Origin: Reticulitermes lucifugus
Lineage: Eukaryota > Arthropoda > Insecta > Blattodea > Rhinotermitidae
Length of the DNA stretch: 29,699 bases
Direction of reading: 5' to 3'
Assembly (NCBI GenBank): GCA_026260175.1
Contig: JAKCWW010003251.1
Span: 2,011-31,709 of the forward strand
The notes under the pieces were generated by a model. That model was not told the origin of the DNA, searched no databases, and saw only the letters and a program-made list of their open reading frames with translations. The position numbers were made by a program, and so were the translations under genes. This document shows, piece after piece, positions 10,316 to 20,440 of this stretch; position 1 is the first letter of the stretch; each line of letters begins with the position of its first letter.

Positions 10316-10788
10316 GACCCTCTTATGAACAGACCTCTTATGTACGGATTTCAGAAATAACAGATGAAATCTATTGGTTCCAAAATTTTGGTCTGCGGTG
10401 GGAATGTGTAAAATTAGCAGTCTTGACTGTTACTTAGTGAAGCGGTCTACATTTATAAGTCACTCCACCAGTCAAAGAATGGAGCTTTGCAGTTCTGACA
10501 CAAAATGAGTTACTATTACTTTTTTAACTTTTTGCTTTTTCTTTTTAATGTGTAAGAGTACCGACACAGGCTTGTCTCCTTAATTATCATTTATTTACAT
10601 TCACTACAAGGTTAATTATATTTGTATGTTATGTGTATGCATTAATGTTATTTATACAGTACTGTATTACTGTTTTGGTGACTTTGTAGGCTTTCTATAT
10701 ATACATAATTTGGAAGTACTGGACAATCAGCAATATCGGACCACCCACTCCCCCTGTTATCCATTCATAAGAGGGCCTACAATATACA
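10311..10788. mobile_element. Putative nested short element with inverted ends
   Basis: gtagaccctcttatgaacag at 10313-10332 and ccattcataagagggcctac at 10761-10780 are inverted with about three mismatches. The region between has no recognisable gene. It abuts the foldback element, so the exact borders are uncertain. Confidence 0.45.
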
Positions 10789-10912
10789 GTAAAAGATTAC
10801 AGAACATGGTTGTGATTGCCTTTTATATATCACAATGGGATGTGAGTATGCAGTGCTGGCTGAGTTAGGGCTGACATGAATATACGATATCCAGATTAGT
10901 GAGGTTTTACTG

Positions 10913-11221
10913 TGTATCTGTTTGTGCAGTTATTGTGCTTTGTGTCCTTAGAGTGAAATACAAGGTTATTGCGTAGAGGGTCCTGGGTTCAGTTGTCAAA
11001 TGGCTCTAGACGTAGACATACCTAAGTCTTGCAGTGGCTGTAATCTTTTTCTGTAGGAATGGCAGAAAGTCATGTTTAGGCTCTGGGTCCTTTCTGCTAG
11101 TGACATTCATGTTATCGTCCTGTCACTGGAAGTAGTAGAATGTACTTTCTGCCACTTCCACTTTAGAAGGCAATTCCTATACCTTGCCAGGTTGGGAACA
11201 GCTAAGAAGAGTGATATACAG
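10913..11221 (+). other. Intron 8, unassigned stretch
   Basis: At about 10965-11030 the text ggtcctgggttcagttgtc and on resembles a tRNA-like SINE B-box region, but I could not fix an A box or ends. Otherwise nothing was seen. Confidence 0.35.
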
Positions 11222-11354
11222 TAAAACCTCTGTCCATCATTTTTCAGGGGATGGAAAATAAAAACGATACATGCGGGAAAACGATAGTACTGGGAAACCG
11301 TTAAAAATTATAGATAAGAACAATTTAATGATTATTATTACTTCTTGCTGAGAA
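11222..11354 (+). mobile_element. Left end of a pogo/Tigger-type element, cut by the assembly gap
   Basis: It begins tacagtaaaacctctgtcca, nearly the terminus at 3660. It continues with gggaaaacgata and gggaaacc motifs like those inside 3660-4852. The sequence then runs into unknown bases, so the right end is not available. Confidence 0.55.
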
Positions 11355-12225
11355 NNNNNNNNNNNNNNNNNNNNNNNNNNNNNNNNNNNNNNNNNNNNNN
11401 NNNNNNNNNNNNNNNNNNNNNNNNNNNNNNNNNNNNNNNNNNNNNNNNNNNNNNNNNNNNNNNNNNNNNNNNNNNNNNNNNNNNNNNNNNNNNNNNNNNN
11501 NNNNNNNNNNNNNNNNNNNNNNNNNNNNNNNNNNNNNNNNNNNNNNNNNNNNNNNNNNNNNNNNNNNNNNNNNNNNNNNNNNNNNNNNNNNNNNNNNNNN
11601 NNNNNNNNNNNNNNNNNNNNNNNNNNNNNNNNNNNNNNNNNNNNNNNNNNNNNNNNNNNNNNNNNNNNNNNNNNNNNNNNNNNNNNNNNNNNNNNNNNNN
11701 NNNNNNNNNNNNNNNNNNNNNNNNNNNNNNNNNNNNNNNNNNNNNNNNNNNNNNNNNNNNNNNNNNNNNNNNNNNNNNNNNNNNNNNNNNNNNNNNNNNN
11801 NNNNNNNNNNNNNNNNNNNNNNNNNNNNNNNNNNNNNNNNNNNNNNNNNNNNNNNNNNNNNNNNNNNNNNNNNNNNNNNNNNNNNNNNNNNNNNNNNNNN
11901 NNNNNNNNNNNNNNNNNNNNNNNNNNNNNNNNNNNNNNNNNNNNNNNNNNNNNNNNNNNNNNNNNNNNNNNNNNNNNNNNNNNNNNNNNNNNNNNNNNNN
12001 NNNNNNNNNNNNNNNNNNNNNNNNNNNNNNNNNNNNNNNNNNNNNNNNNNNNNNNNNNNNNNNNNNNNNNNNNNNNNNNNNNNNNNNNNNNNNNNNNNNN
12101 NNNNNNNNNNNNNNNNNNNNNNNNNNNNNNNNNNNNNNNNNNNNNNNNNNNNNNNNNNNNNNNNNNNNNNNNNNNNNNNNNNNNNNNNNNNNNNNNNNNN
12201 NNNNNNNNNNNNNNNNNNNNNNNNN
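11355..12225. other. Assembly gap (871 unknown bases)
   Basis: A run of N. Any open frame drawn across it is meaningless. Smaller unresolved bases are at 16072-16074, 17238 and 22574. Confidence 0.99.
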
Positions 12226-12634
12226 GCCTCGAAAAAAAATGAGGCGGCCTAGGCCCCCAAGGGGCTGTCGAGCCATTGGAAAAAAAAAATAAGTGTTTGG
12301 GTAAGGGAATTGGGTTCTGTGGTAGTTGGTAGATTTAAGTAATATTCTGATATATTGTAATTAAACCATTTACATCTCTAAGTGTATCTACACAGTCTCA
12401 TGCTACAGGTCACAGTCACTACAAGTATACTTTTACACAGAATGCGAAGGATTGCTCAAAATGGTTCTGCTGCTGTGAGTGATTGTTATATTATGTGATA
12501 CATATACTGAATTGTGTATGTTGCAAATGGCATTTACACACCAGTGAACTTTACAGTAGAAGTTCTATGTTTCTGGGATGTTATGTTTTATCGTTGGTTA
12601 AATAGGTCCCTAAGTTTCAAAGGACTGTAGAACC
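12226..12634 (+). other. Gap edge and sequence downstream of the first receptor
   Basis: 12226-12290 holds A runs around a GC-rich core (gaggcggcctaggcccccaa), probably the end of a repeat whose body is lost in the gap. The rest is the presumed 3' flank of the minus-strand receptor. No clear AATAAA on the minus strand was found close to its stop codon. Confidence 0.4.
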
Positions 12635-14557
12635 TCAAAGTGGCTGCATGTTGGCTGTGCTCAAAGCAACTTCAGCTACAAATGCCAGTGAACTGAGCAG
12701 TAGTCCAATAACAAAAATGTAGAATGCCAGTTGAAGATCAGAGAGAGAAAATAATTTCAGAGTTTTTGGTTGATGATGAGATTTTCCATAGCTTAACCTT
12801 GTCTTGATGTCAATTGAATCCCAGTACCACTTTTGTGTCAGACCAGGTTCCAGAACTTTGCGGAAAAATGAGTTGAACTCATGTAGGTATGGACTGTGTT
12901 TGGGGACCATATAGGCTAAATAGTAGTAGGATGGACATTCTTCAACCATGTGCATCTGCACTGCACCACTTGGCGATGCATATTTTGTGGCCAGGAACCT
13001 TATGCTGCTCTCCCGTTCAGTAATAGCTGCTTTGGATTTCAGTACCTTTTGAATCATTTCTTCTCGTGATCCCTCATACACTTCAATCTTTCTGCTAATA
13101 ATAGATTCTTCATCTTTGAATAGTTCCTTTGTTGAAATTGATTCTGTTAAGATCTGTAATTTGGACTCATAAAGTTCGTCTAGTGTGTGGATATCAGCTC
13201 CGTAATTGGGAGATGTTATGTTGGTAACCAGCAGGCCTTGAAATGTGCTCAGTAGTACCAAACTAAACAGTAGGCATGTCACAAAAAGCAGCCGTTGCGT
13301 CAGAATCCCTGGGGGATGATACACGGGTGACAGTATGAAAACTTGAAACATATCAAGTGCAGGCTGACATCCAGCAGAAGGATTTTGTAAGTGATATTTG
13401 TGTAGGAAGTGAAAGCACACTGCACATACAAAATAGACCGTGAATAGTGTCAACCATACCTCTGTTTTATAGCACACAAGCATGTTTTTCCATTTTGGTA
13501 TCTGTTTAGCTTTTGGTGTTATGATACACAATTTGTCACTGGTAACAGGAATTGAAAAGTCAACATTGTCTGTGCCATACGCCATGATGAAACGTGAATT
13601 AAATGATATTTCAGTTCTCCCATACACTATGTCTGCAAGAGAGCCAAGAATTGTGCCATTATGCAACACTGACCCGTATGTGTTCTTACCGTAAGATGTG
13701 CAGAGTCTCAAACTGAAGTTAAAATAGGCATCCGTAGTGTAAAGCATGTGTCCGTCCATTCCTTCATATGTTGTGGAATTGTTGGTAACACTGTTCACAG
13801 GAATGGCAGTAGGGTATTGTGTGAACATGGAAACATGCAGTGGGTACCCATGGACATTACTTAACCTGTTGTCTGTGTGTTCATTAAAAAGACTGTGACC
13901 GTATTCAAACTGATGAATATTGCCTCTTGAATTTTGTGTATTTACCTCAAAAGGGTTGTATGCCCAGACTTTAGTGGAATTCTTGGTTTCATGCATTTCA
14001 CAACTGAAATGTGAATGTCTTGTCGTAATGAAAACATTCAGTATTCTCTCCTTTATCCAGAGATGTTTAAAGATGGCCAGAGCTTGTTCCTTTGCTTTAG
14101 TTTCATTGTCATGCAAGAAGTTATGAAGTATTATGATCATGAAATGTGCTGAGGTGTCCCAGTGTGGAATGCACGTTTGAGCATTCTGAAATACACGGTA
14201 CACAGCATTTTTGTGCGCACACAACAAGAAGAAAAATTTACTCTTTGGAATAGGAAGACTTCGGCTGCATGTATCAGTCGTGATTATAAGCTCAGTGACA
14301 GGAATTAGCTCGTTCTCGTGAATCTGTTGCAATAACGCAGTGCTGTACTCGGACAGAGGATCGTTGTGCGCAATCGTCTCAGTAAGAACAAGTAACTGAT
14401 AAGATTGTTCCAGGATTTTAAAGTATTGCTTGAACCACCACTCATCTGCTAGAGCCAACTTGCAATCTGGTATTACAAAGTTGAAGATTTGAAAACTTTG
14501 TCTCGTTTTGATGCAGCAGACCAACAAAAGAAGCACACACTGTTGTGTGGTGGTCAT
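12635..14557 (-). CDS. Divergent ionotropic receptor (IR), single coding exon, 640 aa
   Basis: Predicted ligand-gated cation channel of the insect ionotropic receptor family, variant iGluR-like chemoreceptors in sensory-neuron dendrites, usually working with a co-receptor such as Ir25a, Ir76b or Ir8a (family knowledge). Seen: a hydrophobic signal peptide (about 4-16), a divergent N-terminal region, and ligand-binding lobe S1 (about 237-360) with GYPLHVSMFTQYPT, GMDGHMLY, ISFNSRF and SDKLCIITPKAKQIPKW. M1 is at about 367-385, the pore region at 401-414, M3 at about 422-447 ending FQGLLVTNIT, lobe S2 at about 452-600 with EECPSYYYLAYMVP, and the last TM at about 606-630 (LSDLQLAFYIFVIGLLLS). 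Asn-X-Ser/Thr sites occur at 151, 193, 260, 280 and 300. The frame is intact and the length usual for divergent IRs. The first ATG is chosen because the signal peptide follows at once. It is antisense within Rbcn-3A intron 8. Ligand unknown. Confidence 0.93.
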   Translation of the reverse strand: MTTTQQCVLLLLVCCIKTRQSFQIFNFVIPDCKLALADEWWFKQYFKILEQSYQLLVLTETIAHNDPLSEYSTALLQQIHENELIPVTELIITTDTCSRSLPIPKSKFFFLLCAHKNAVYRVFQNAQTCIPHWDTSAHFMIIILHNFLHDNETKAKEQALAIFKHLWIKERILNVFITTRHSHFSCEMHETKNSTKVWAYNPFEVNTQNSRGNIHQFEYGHSLFNEHTDNRLSNVHGYPLHVSMFTQYPTAIPVNSVTNNSTTYEGMDGHMLYTTDAYFNFSLRLCTSYGKNTYGSVLHNGTILGSLADIVYGRTEISFNSRFIMAYGTDNVDFSIPVTSDKLCIITPKAKQIPKWKNMLVCYKTEVWLTLFTVYFVCAVCFHFLHKYHLQNPSAGCQPALDMFQVFILSPVYHPPGILTQRLLFVTCLLFSLVLLSTFQGLLVTNITSPNYGADIHTLDELYESKLQILTESISTKELFKDEESIISRKIEVYEGSREEMIQKVLKSKAAITERESSIRFLATKYASPSGAVQMHMVEECPSYYYLAYMVPKHSPYLHEFNSFFRKVLEPGLTQKWYWDSIDIKTRLSYGKSHHQPKTLKLFSLSDLQLAFYIFVIGLLLSSLAFVAEVALSTANMQPL

Positions 14558-14586
14558 AACTTTATTTAAAAGATCCTGTAAAATGC

Positions 14587-14605
14587 CTGTAATAAAGAAA
14601 GGAAG
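14587..14605 (-). promoter_or_regulatory. Candidate 3' splice acceptor upstream of the first receptor ATG
   Basis: Read on the minus strand, tcctttctttattacag|g has a strong pyrimidine tract and AG. Exon sequence would start at 14586, 29 bases before the ATG. This would make the coding exon the second exon, with a 5' non-coding exon upstream. No donor has been located. Confidence 0.4.
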
Positions 14606-15089
14606 ATTTTATACTGAAATTTAAAAAAAAAAATGTTCAATGGGATAAGTAATGGCCATTCTGAAATGAGTTTATCATCAAGGTTGCTTCCTGTACTGAA
14701 TTTATATACTTTACTTTGTTGGAAAATTGATAATTTTGCTGCAACAAGTGGCATTTGAAGTACTCTATGATATGAAGTACTGGTAGATTCATTCATTTTC
14801 AGGGAGTCCAGTTTTTATTTTAAGTTGTTGTTGTTGTTGTTTTTTTTTTTTTTTTACATACTGCAACATACAGTATGGAACTTTTCAGACACTTGTATTT
14901 CATTTAATTTCAAGACTTACTACATTTCCTGGACTGTACGATGCAACCAAGTTTCGAAAAGCAAATTTTGGGGGAAATATTTTGTTGCATGTGTTTGAAA
15001 CAGATGTTCTTAAGGGTTTACTAAACAAAATGTCACTGTGGACCAGAGCTTTTCTCATTGTGAACTCTTATATAGTGGTGAGGTTAAGG
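14606..15089. other. Receptor 5' flank
   Basis: AT-rich. A (TGT)n tract followed by a long T run lies at about 14825-14856. No TATA box or start site can be assigned with confidence. Confidence 0.5.
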
Positions 15090-15172
15090 ATGACTGGAGC
15101 TATGCCTCTGCTCCCCTTATGTGCCTGCGAGGCATGGACAAGGACAACTATAGCTTTACCTTTGCCCTGACT
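15090..15172 (+). mobile_element. SINE 3' fragment
   Basis: gagctatgcctctgctcccc, then ggcatgg and agctttacctttgcc, match the 3' body and tail of the SINE at 5696-5983 (agctatacctctactccccc, ggcctg, ctttac). The tRNA-like head is missing. Confidence 0.5.
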
Positions 15173-16013
15173 GAAACATAGGTGCGGGTAACACAAATTG
15201 TGTTAAAGCTACAGTCTCATTAATGTGAATGTGAACCTTTGGTAGTTGAGAGATACTCTGAAACCACATCAGTCACATGATAATCAGAATTAGCCTAAGA
15301 CTGTTTTATTCGGTATTTAGTGAAAGAAGGAGTGTTTTCAGATAATGTTCATAAAACTGAATGAAATATAGCTTTCACATATCTTTTACATTTGTCTTAA
15401 ATTATGAACTGTTCTTGGGAAAGTGATCCTGGATATCTGCATTGGGCTTTGTGATGCGTTTTCTGATCTCAGTATCAAACAGGCTCAATACATTGCATGT
15501 GTTCTGAGTACGTGTATTTCGGCTCATTCATAAAAATAACTGAGAACTTTGAATGTGAAAGCCACATTTAAGACAGTTGAGTCTGTAAATTTGAATGTTA
15601 ATTCATTCACAAACCAGTGACAAAAGAAACTGTTTCCCTTTCCACATTGTTACATGAAACAAGTTTATTGAAATGTCTAACAACCTTACGACCATTCAGC
15701 AGTCATATGTATTTCGATGCTTAAATTTAGTGAGGTTGACTAAAATTTGTGTTGAAACACTTGTGACTGGTGAATTGTTATAAGGTGTGGAGAGGTTGTT
15801 GGGCGTTCCAATAAACTTTCTTTTTATCAAAACCACACTGTACACAAAGGACAAAATTGTTATGTGAAATTTTATTAAGCAAGCATAATCAGGACATAAT
15901 CTGTAACATGTAAATTTTGAGAAAAGAATTACTCTGTGAGACATATACTGTAGAAGTATTCAACTGTGTGAGGTTACTCTTTCAAAATTCACAGTTTTTG
16001 TTACAATGAAGTA
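15173..16013. other. Intron 8, no recognised content
   Basis: Short shadow frames only, with no terminal repeats or coding resemblance found. Confidence 0.5.
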
Positions 16014-16188
16014 CAGTAGAACCCTGTTAAGAAGTCTTTCAAGGGACCAGAGGATTAGGGACTCCTTAAGCNNNAAGACTTATTAAGAGGGAAGCTTATT
16101 AAAAGCAATAGGATTTCGGGACTTTAAAAATCAGACTTCGTACAGGGGAAAACTTCTTATGCGGGGACTTCTTATCCTGGTTCTACTG
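16014..16188. mobile_element. Short pogo-like MITE with TA target duplication
   Basis: The left end cagtagaaccctgttaagaa and the right end ttcttatcctggttctactg are inverted with a few differences, and both are flanked by TA (16012-16013 and 16189-16190). The 175-bp body repeats aagactt/cttctta-type words. Three unknown bases lie at 16072-16074. Confidence 0.75.
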
Positions 16189-16190
16189 TA

Positions 16191-17179
16191 CATAATTGTG
16201 TAGGGATTGTTCTTAAACATTGTTATGTTCTGCTCATGTGGGATTCTATTAGACAATGTTGCGTGCAGTAACCATCTAAGTGTACTTACCAGATGTATAT
16301 GGGTTTGACTTTTTAATGCTTCTCTTTGTGTTTGACATTAAATGATTTTTTGTGTAATGTAACAAACAGTTAAGAATATCGGCACATGTCTGTAAGGTAA
16401 ACAGAAGTGCTACTTTGCTTCTGCATGCAAAAGTGAGGGTCTTTACTTAAAACAGCACAACAAAAAATTTTAATTTAAACAACTGTAATTATTTAAGTTA
16501 GAAATAACTCAGTCAGTGAGTGTTAGATGAAGGTGTTTCCTTTTCAGATGAAAACTAGGAACTGTTTTGCCTTCTTGTGAATGTACTGCCATGGTACTTA
16601 TGACATATCCCTTCTTTATTGTAGCAAAGTTGCATGGTCTGTGATCATTAAGTGTTTATTGGTGGCATGCCACTTCTTATTTAAGAAGTAATGACAGTGT
16701 ATATGGTGCTGTGTTTGGATAGGCCATTGTGTTTATTATATTAGCAGACAGTTATAAAGTATAGACAAGATAGATAAATTACCAATAAGTCCTGGCAATA
16801 GAACTCTGTACCAGTAAATAATGACATAGTTATGATTGATCATCTTTTGCTAGGGAAGTTGGAGGTCTTGTGGGAATGAAATGTGTGTTGACATTGCTGT
16901 TCAAGTTTCTGGCATTCTGAAAACATGAATTATTTGACATCTTTCATTATGTTTCAGTCTTTGGCTATGGGCCCTATACCAAAGCATTGAAACAGCTTCA
17001 GAACTTTGTTACTCAAGTATTTTGCAGGATGTGGGTCTTGGTGTAAAGTGTCCGTTATTTTTTGTCTGAGTATAACCAGAGTTGGAAATTTTTACAACTT
17101 TTCGTAAGAACTTGCATCAGATTTCATTAGAATTCTTAAGTTGCTGCATGTGTACAGGACAGAGGGACAGCGTTATGAA
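16191..17179. other. Intron 8, no recognised content
   Basis: About 1 kb of AT-rich sequence. No gene, SINE box or inverted termini were seen. Confidence 0.5.
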
Positions 17180-17430
17180 AATGAAAAAGGTAATAAAGAA
17201 GGTGAAGTCCCTCCTATGCTTCAACCCCCCCCCCCCCNCCTGCCCCTCCGCTGGAAAGAGACCCTGCAGTTTATTGGATAGAAGGCTGAAGGATCCCCAT
17301 AACTGGTCTGGATGCTTGAGAGATGAACTCTGTTGCTCCTGCCAGGAATTGAACCCCAAATTCTTTATCCAATCCACAGTATAATCACTTTGCCGAATGT
17401 GCTGATCTGGTATAGGACATGAATATTCCA
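17180..17430 (-). mobile_element. tRNA-derived SINE, minus strand
   Basis: On the minus strand the head has ttcggcaaagtgattatact (A-box-like) and ggggttcaattcctggc (B-box-like). The body then has catccagaccagttatgggg and ccagcggaggggcagg, parallel to cgtccagactggccctgggg in the SINE at 5696-5983. A poly-C run with one unresolved base (17225-17240) sits inside it. It is degraded and no target duplication was found. Confidence 0.6.
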
Positions 17431-18075
17431 AATACACTCTGGTAGACAGCGCTTTTAAGAAACCACATACATTTTCTTTCGTTTTATAAAATTTACATTC
17501 ACCTACATTTCCCTTCCTCCTCCCATCTTTCTGATTTGTGTTTGTTTGGTTGTTCAGTGAAGTTAATTTTAGATTGTGTCACCTAGAGAGCTTTGATTTT
17601 GATGAACACGCAAGTAATAACAGTACAAGAATATTATAAAACAGAAGGTATAGAAATATGGTATGAAAACTGTTGCTGTGAATATAAAAGTTATTTACTC
17701 TATGATTATCTTGATATGGACAGTATTTTACACAGCTTATGATGCAGCATGATTTATTTTCCATGTAGAAATGAGGTATGAATGTGAAACAGTAATGTCA
17801 TGAATGGAATGGAAATATGGCATGATTGCAGCTCATAATGGAAGTACTTTCTGTCGTAATAAATCATATAGATTGTTCATATGATAACGTAATAAGCCAA
17901 TACATCTTGTAGGAAATGTGCAAATACGATTTGTGAACTTCAGGAGTATCTTCCACTCACAGCATGGGGAAACTGTGGTTATGTTACTTCGTATATGTAC
18001 ACAGTTTACTGTCACGTCATTATCGCCTTCTTGCATTTGGGAGAGACTGCACGTGATTGATTGATTTTCTGATTA
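17431..18075. other. Intron 8, no recognised content
   Basis: Short shadow frames only. No repeat was recognised. Confidence 0.5.
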
Positions 18076-18366
18076 CAGAAACTCCCCCGACTTACGTAAG
18101 TGGATCGTTGCGCAACCCTATGCGTAAGTCGATTTTTACGTAACTCGGAGCCACGTTTTATTATATACCTTATACACAATAATAATAATTGATATAATAA
18201 TAATTAATCATCGATACTGGAGTCACTGTCGTATTCCATTGAGGCAGAGGCAGGGGTGGGTGTGGTGGTGGTTGGAGTGGTAGTAGTGGTGGTAGTGGCA
18301 CAAGAAGTTTTTTACGTAAGTCCGGATCTACGTATGTCGGAGCTAACGTAAGTCGGGGTCCGTCTG
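18076..18366. mobile_element. Tigger-type MITE with a possible transposase C-terminal tail
   Basis: The left end cagaaactcccccgacttacg and the right end cgtaagtcggggtccgtctg are inverted and flanked by TA (18074-18075 and 18367-18368). Sub-terminal cgtaagtc and acgta words recur at both ends. On the minus strand, upstream of a stop at 18204-18206, the interior reads a Thr/Pro-rich stretch then SMEYDSDSSIDD. An acidic tail like this is common at the C-terminus of pogo/Tigger (DDE_1) transposases. The 291-bp element looks like an internal-deletion derivative of an autonomous copy. Confidence 0.7.
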
Positions 18367-18680
18367 TACTTAGTGACACTGTTTCAACTTTAGTGGTTAT
18401 GTGGTGTTGAATTAGGTGGGATGATGATTCAAGTGCGTTGAGTAATTCATGGTTTGAAATGCCTATTTCTGGGCCATATTCTGACATTTGCATGGAGAGG
18501 CGAAAATAAACCATAGAAAATATGAATCAGGTCATGTATGTAATAACCTGGATGAGATTCAAATTGGGTACCTCTCAAATACATGTCTGTGGTATTACTG
18601 CTACACCAGTCTGCTTGGTGGGTGCACATAACACTGAAGTAACATCCACATAATGCCTGTCTGCTAGTCATTGATCTTTA

Positions 18681-18719
18681 GCTCTCTCTCGCTCTCTCTC
18701 TCTCTCTTTTTCTTTTTTT
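18681..18719. repeat. (CT)n microsatellite
   Basis: A gctctctctc-type tract followed by a T-rich run. It borders the minus-strand SINE below. Confidence 0.9.
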
Positions 18720-18965
18720 CCTCACAACAGTCCAAGTTGGCGTAGGCAGCCTCAGACAAAATTAGACACACACACACACACACACACACCATAGGACTCC
18801 TCTAAATGAGGGATTAGCTCGTCGCAGAGGCTGGTAACTACACAACACACAACAGACACAAGAGACAAACATCCATGCCCTCAGTGGGGTTTGAACCCAC
18901 AATTCCAGCAATTGAGAAGCCACAAACCTATGCCTTAGACAGCACAGCCACTGGGGTAGGCTGCT
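18720..18965 (-). mobile_element. tRNA-derived SINE of a second type, minus strand, with internal (CA)n
   Basis: Read on the minus strand, cagtggctgtgctgtctaag is A-box-like and gtgggttcaaaccccac is a near-perfect B box. A body follows with gacgagctaatccctcattt. A (TG)n tract (plus-strand CA at 18766-18789) lies towards the 3' end. The tRNA-like head is too diverged and lacks a cloverleaf, so it is not a tRNA gene. Confidence 0.6.
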
Positions 18966-19482
18966 CTTTAGCTTACATGTAGGAAATTCTTAGATCATCT
19001 ACAGATTAGACAGCCTTCATGCACAGGTGACAGATAAATCTGAAATATGAATATAAGCAGAAGGACTGTTGAAATTGCTAGTTCACGAGAAACGTTGTGA
19101 TTATGTTGTTTAGCATACATAAAGTTTGTTTGCCACATTGATTCTTGTTCTGCTGTGGGAGCAGTTATATTCACAGGCCTATAGTATGTATTTATGAATT
19201 GCCTTAGACTTTAGTACATGAAGTTTATATCTTGAGTGTGGGAAAACATTATCACGCATGGCATTTAACTTTCACAGTGGCAGTACCTGTGAGATTTGAC
19301 AGTAAAAGGAAATTGAATTAAATCCCATTGTTAATGAGTTGGATCCTTCATACCCAGCATTACCATTGTTTGTTGCTACACACACTTACATACTTGTAGA
19401 GAAGGTAAACTGTTGGTGTTATTGGGGAATATAAAAATATAAAAATCCAAGACATACCTAACTACATATAGCTCTTAGGCTG
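18966..19482. other. Intron 8, no recognised content
   Basis: Nothing was recognised apart from short A/T runs and a taaaaatataaaaat duplication near 19432-19446. Confidence 0.5.
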
Positions 19483-19735
19483 TACCGTGGCTGAGGTGGA
19501 TGGTTGCCGGCCTCTCACCGTGGAGTCACAAGTTTGATCCGAGGCAAAATTTGTGGGATCTGTGATGGATAAAGTGTCACTGTGACAGGCTTTTCTCCAA
19601 GTACTTTATTCTTCTCCTGTCATTGCATGTACTTCCCCAGTCAGTATCATTCCACCAGTGCTCCTTCCTCATTTTACTCATCTACCACCAGTGCTGTGCC
19701 TATAAGCTTAGCAACTGACAGCAGAGCCATAAAGA
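19483..19735 (+). mobile_element. tRNA-derived SINE, third type
   Basis: An A-box-like ccgtggctgaggtggatggt and a B-box-like cacaagtttgatccgagg sit 35-40 bases apart. The body has tttgtgggatctgtgatgga and a gtgtcactgtgacagg segment. A second copy at 23075-23265 aligns along its length (ggtggttaattgctggcttc / ggtggatggttgccggcctc). Confidence 0.6.
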
Positions 19736-20388
19736 AGGTTTTCTATGCCTGTTGCAAGCCTCTGAACTGCACCCTCCCCTTACCCCTGCCCCCCCTCCCC
19801 CCAATGTGATAATATTCTTAAGTTTTATATTAATTTTATTCTTTTCATATGTTAATTACACATGTGTTGACAATGTAAATAGGTGATATAGTAACTTACT
19901 GTGACAGAATGGCTGCTGCTTCGAATTCCTGGATGTTCCTTACATCTCTTCAGTTTTTCTTTAAGATCATCCAGCAGTTGAACATTATTTGTATGCATTG
20001 TTTTCCCTCAAGATTTTCCACAGTTTAGGTCACACACATTCAGTTCTTGGGAGTTTGAAGGCCACGCATGTCATGACTTACATGTAACTTCCAAATTCTT
20101 CACCCAACATATGCATGGAATTTAATGCAGTATGATTTTTTTTTTTAATTTGTCAGATTTGCCTCCCTCTTCTGCCCTTCCATCCATTCTCAAAAAAAAA
20201 AAAGATTTTGTATGGTTCACATGTTTTTTAAAAATTTATAAACCTTTCATATTACTTGTGCTGTAATTATTGGTGTTTTAAACCTGTATTTCCTTTGACA
20301 CTTTTTATTGTGCTTGATGCGTGTGTTGTTGTTGCTTTATGTCACTGTTACATTTTCTGCCTCTTTTACTACTTCAGATAAGGAATAT
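19736..20388. other. Region downstream of the second receptor
   Basis: Has a C-rich tract (19773-19802), a T run (about 20133-20147) and an A run (about 20192-20203). No gene was recognised. Confidence 0.5.
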
Positions 20389-20394
20389 TTTATT
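20389..20394 (-). terminator. Candidate poly(A) signal for the second receptor
   Basis: AATAAA on the minus strand, 47 bases past the stop codon. It is the nearest match, but AT-rich DNA gives such hexamers by chance. Confidence 0.35.
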
Positions 20395-20440
20395 ATAGTT
20401 ATTGTAGAAAGGATGTTTGTGGATGCCACTTCGCAACACT

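Larger units (their letters stand above)
9618..10912. mobile_element. Pogo/Tigger-type element in intron 8
   Basis: The left end cagtaaaacctcattaatctg at 9618 and the right end cagattagtgaggttttactg ending at 10912 are inverted copies with about two differences over 21 bases. A TA precedes the left end. The right flank is TG followed by TA, so one target copy is altered. The 1.3-kb interior has no transposase frame and contains two further elements (10090-10315 and about 10311-10788). Confidence 0.65.

Noticed and set aside
11338..12292. Long open frames on both strands across the gap
   Set aside because: They consist of unknown bases. The real flanks encode only a few residues.
18170..18514. 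Proline-rich 114-aa minus-strand frame
   Set aside because: It is the wrong frame of the Thr/Pro-rich MITE interior. The adjacent frame gives the transposase-like acidic tail.
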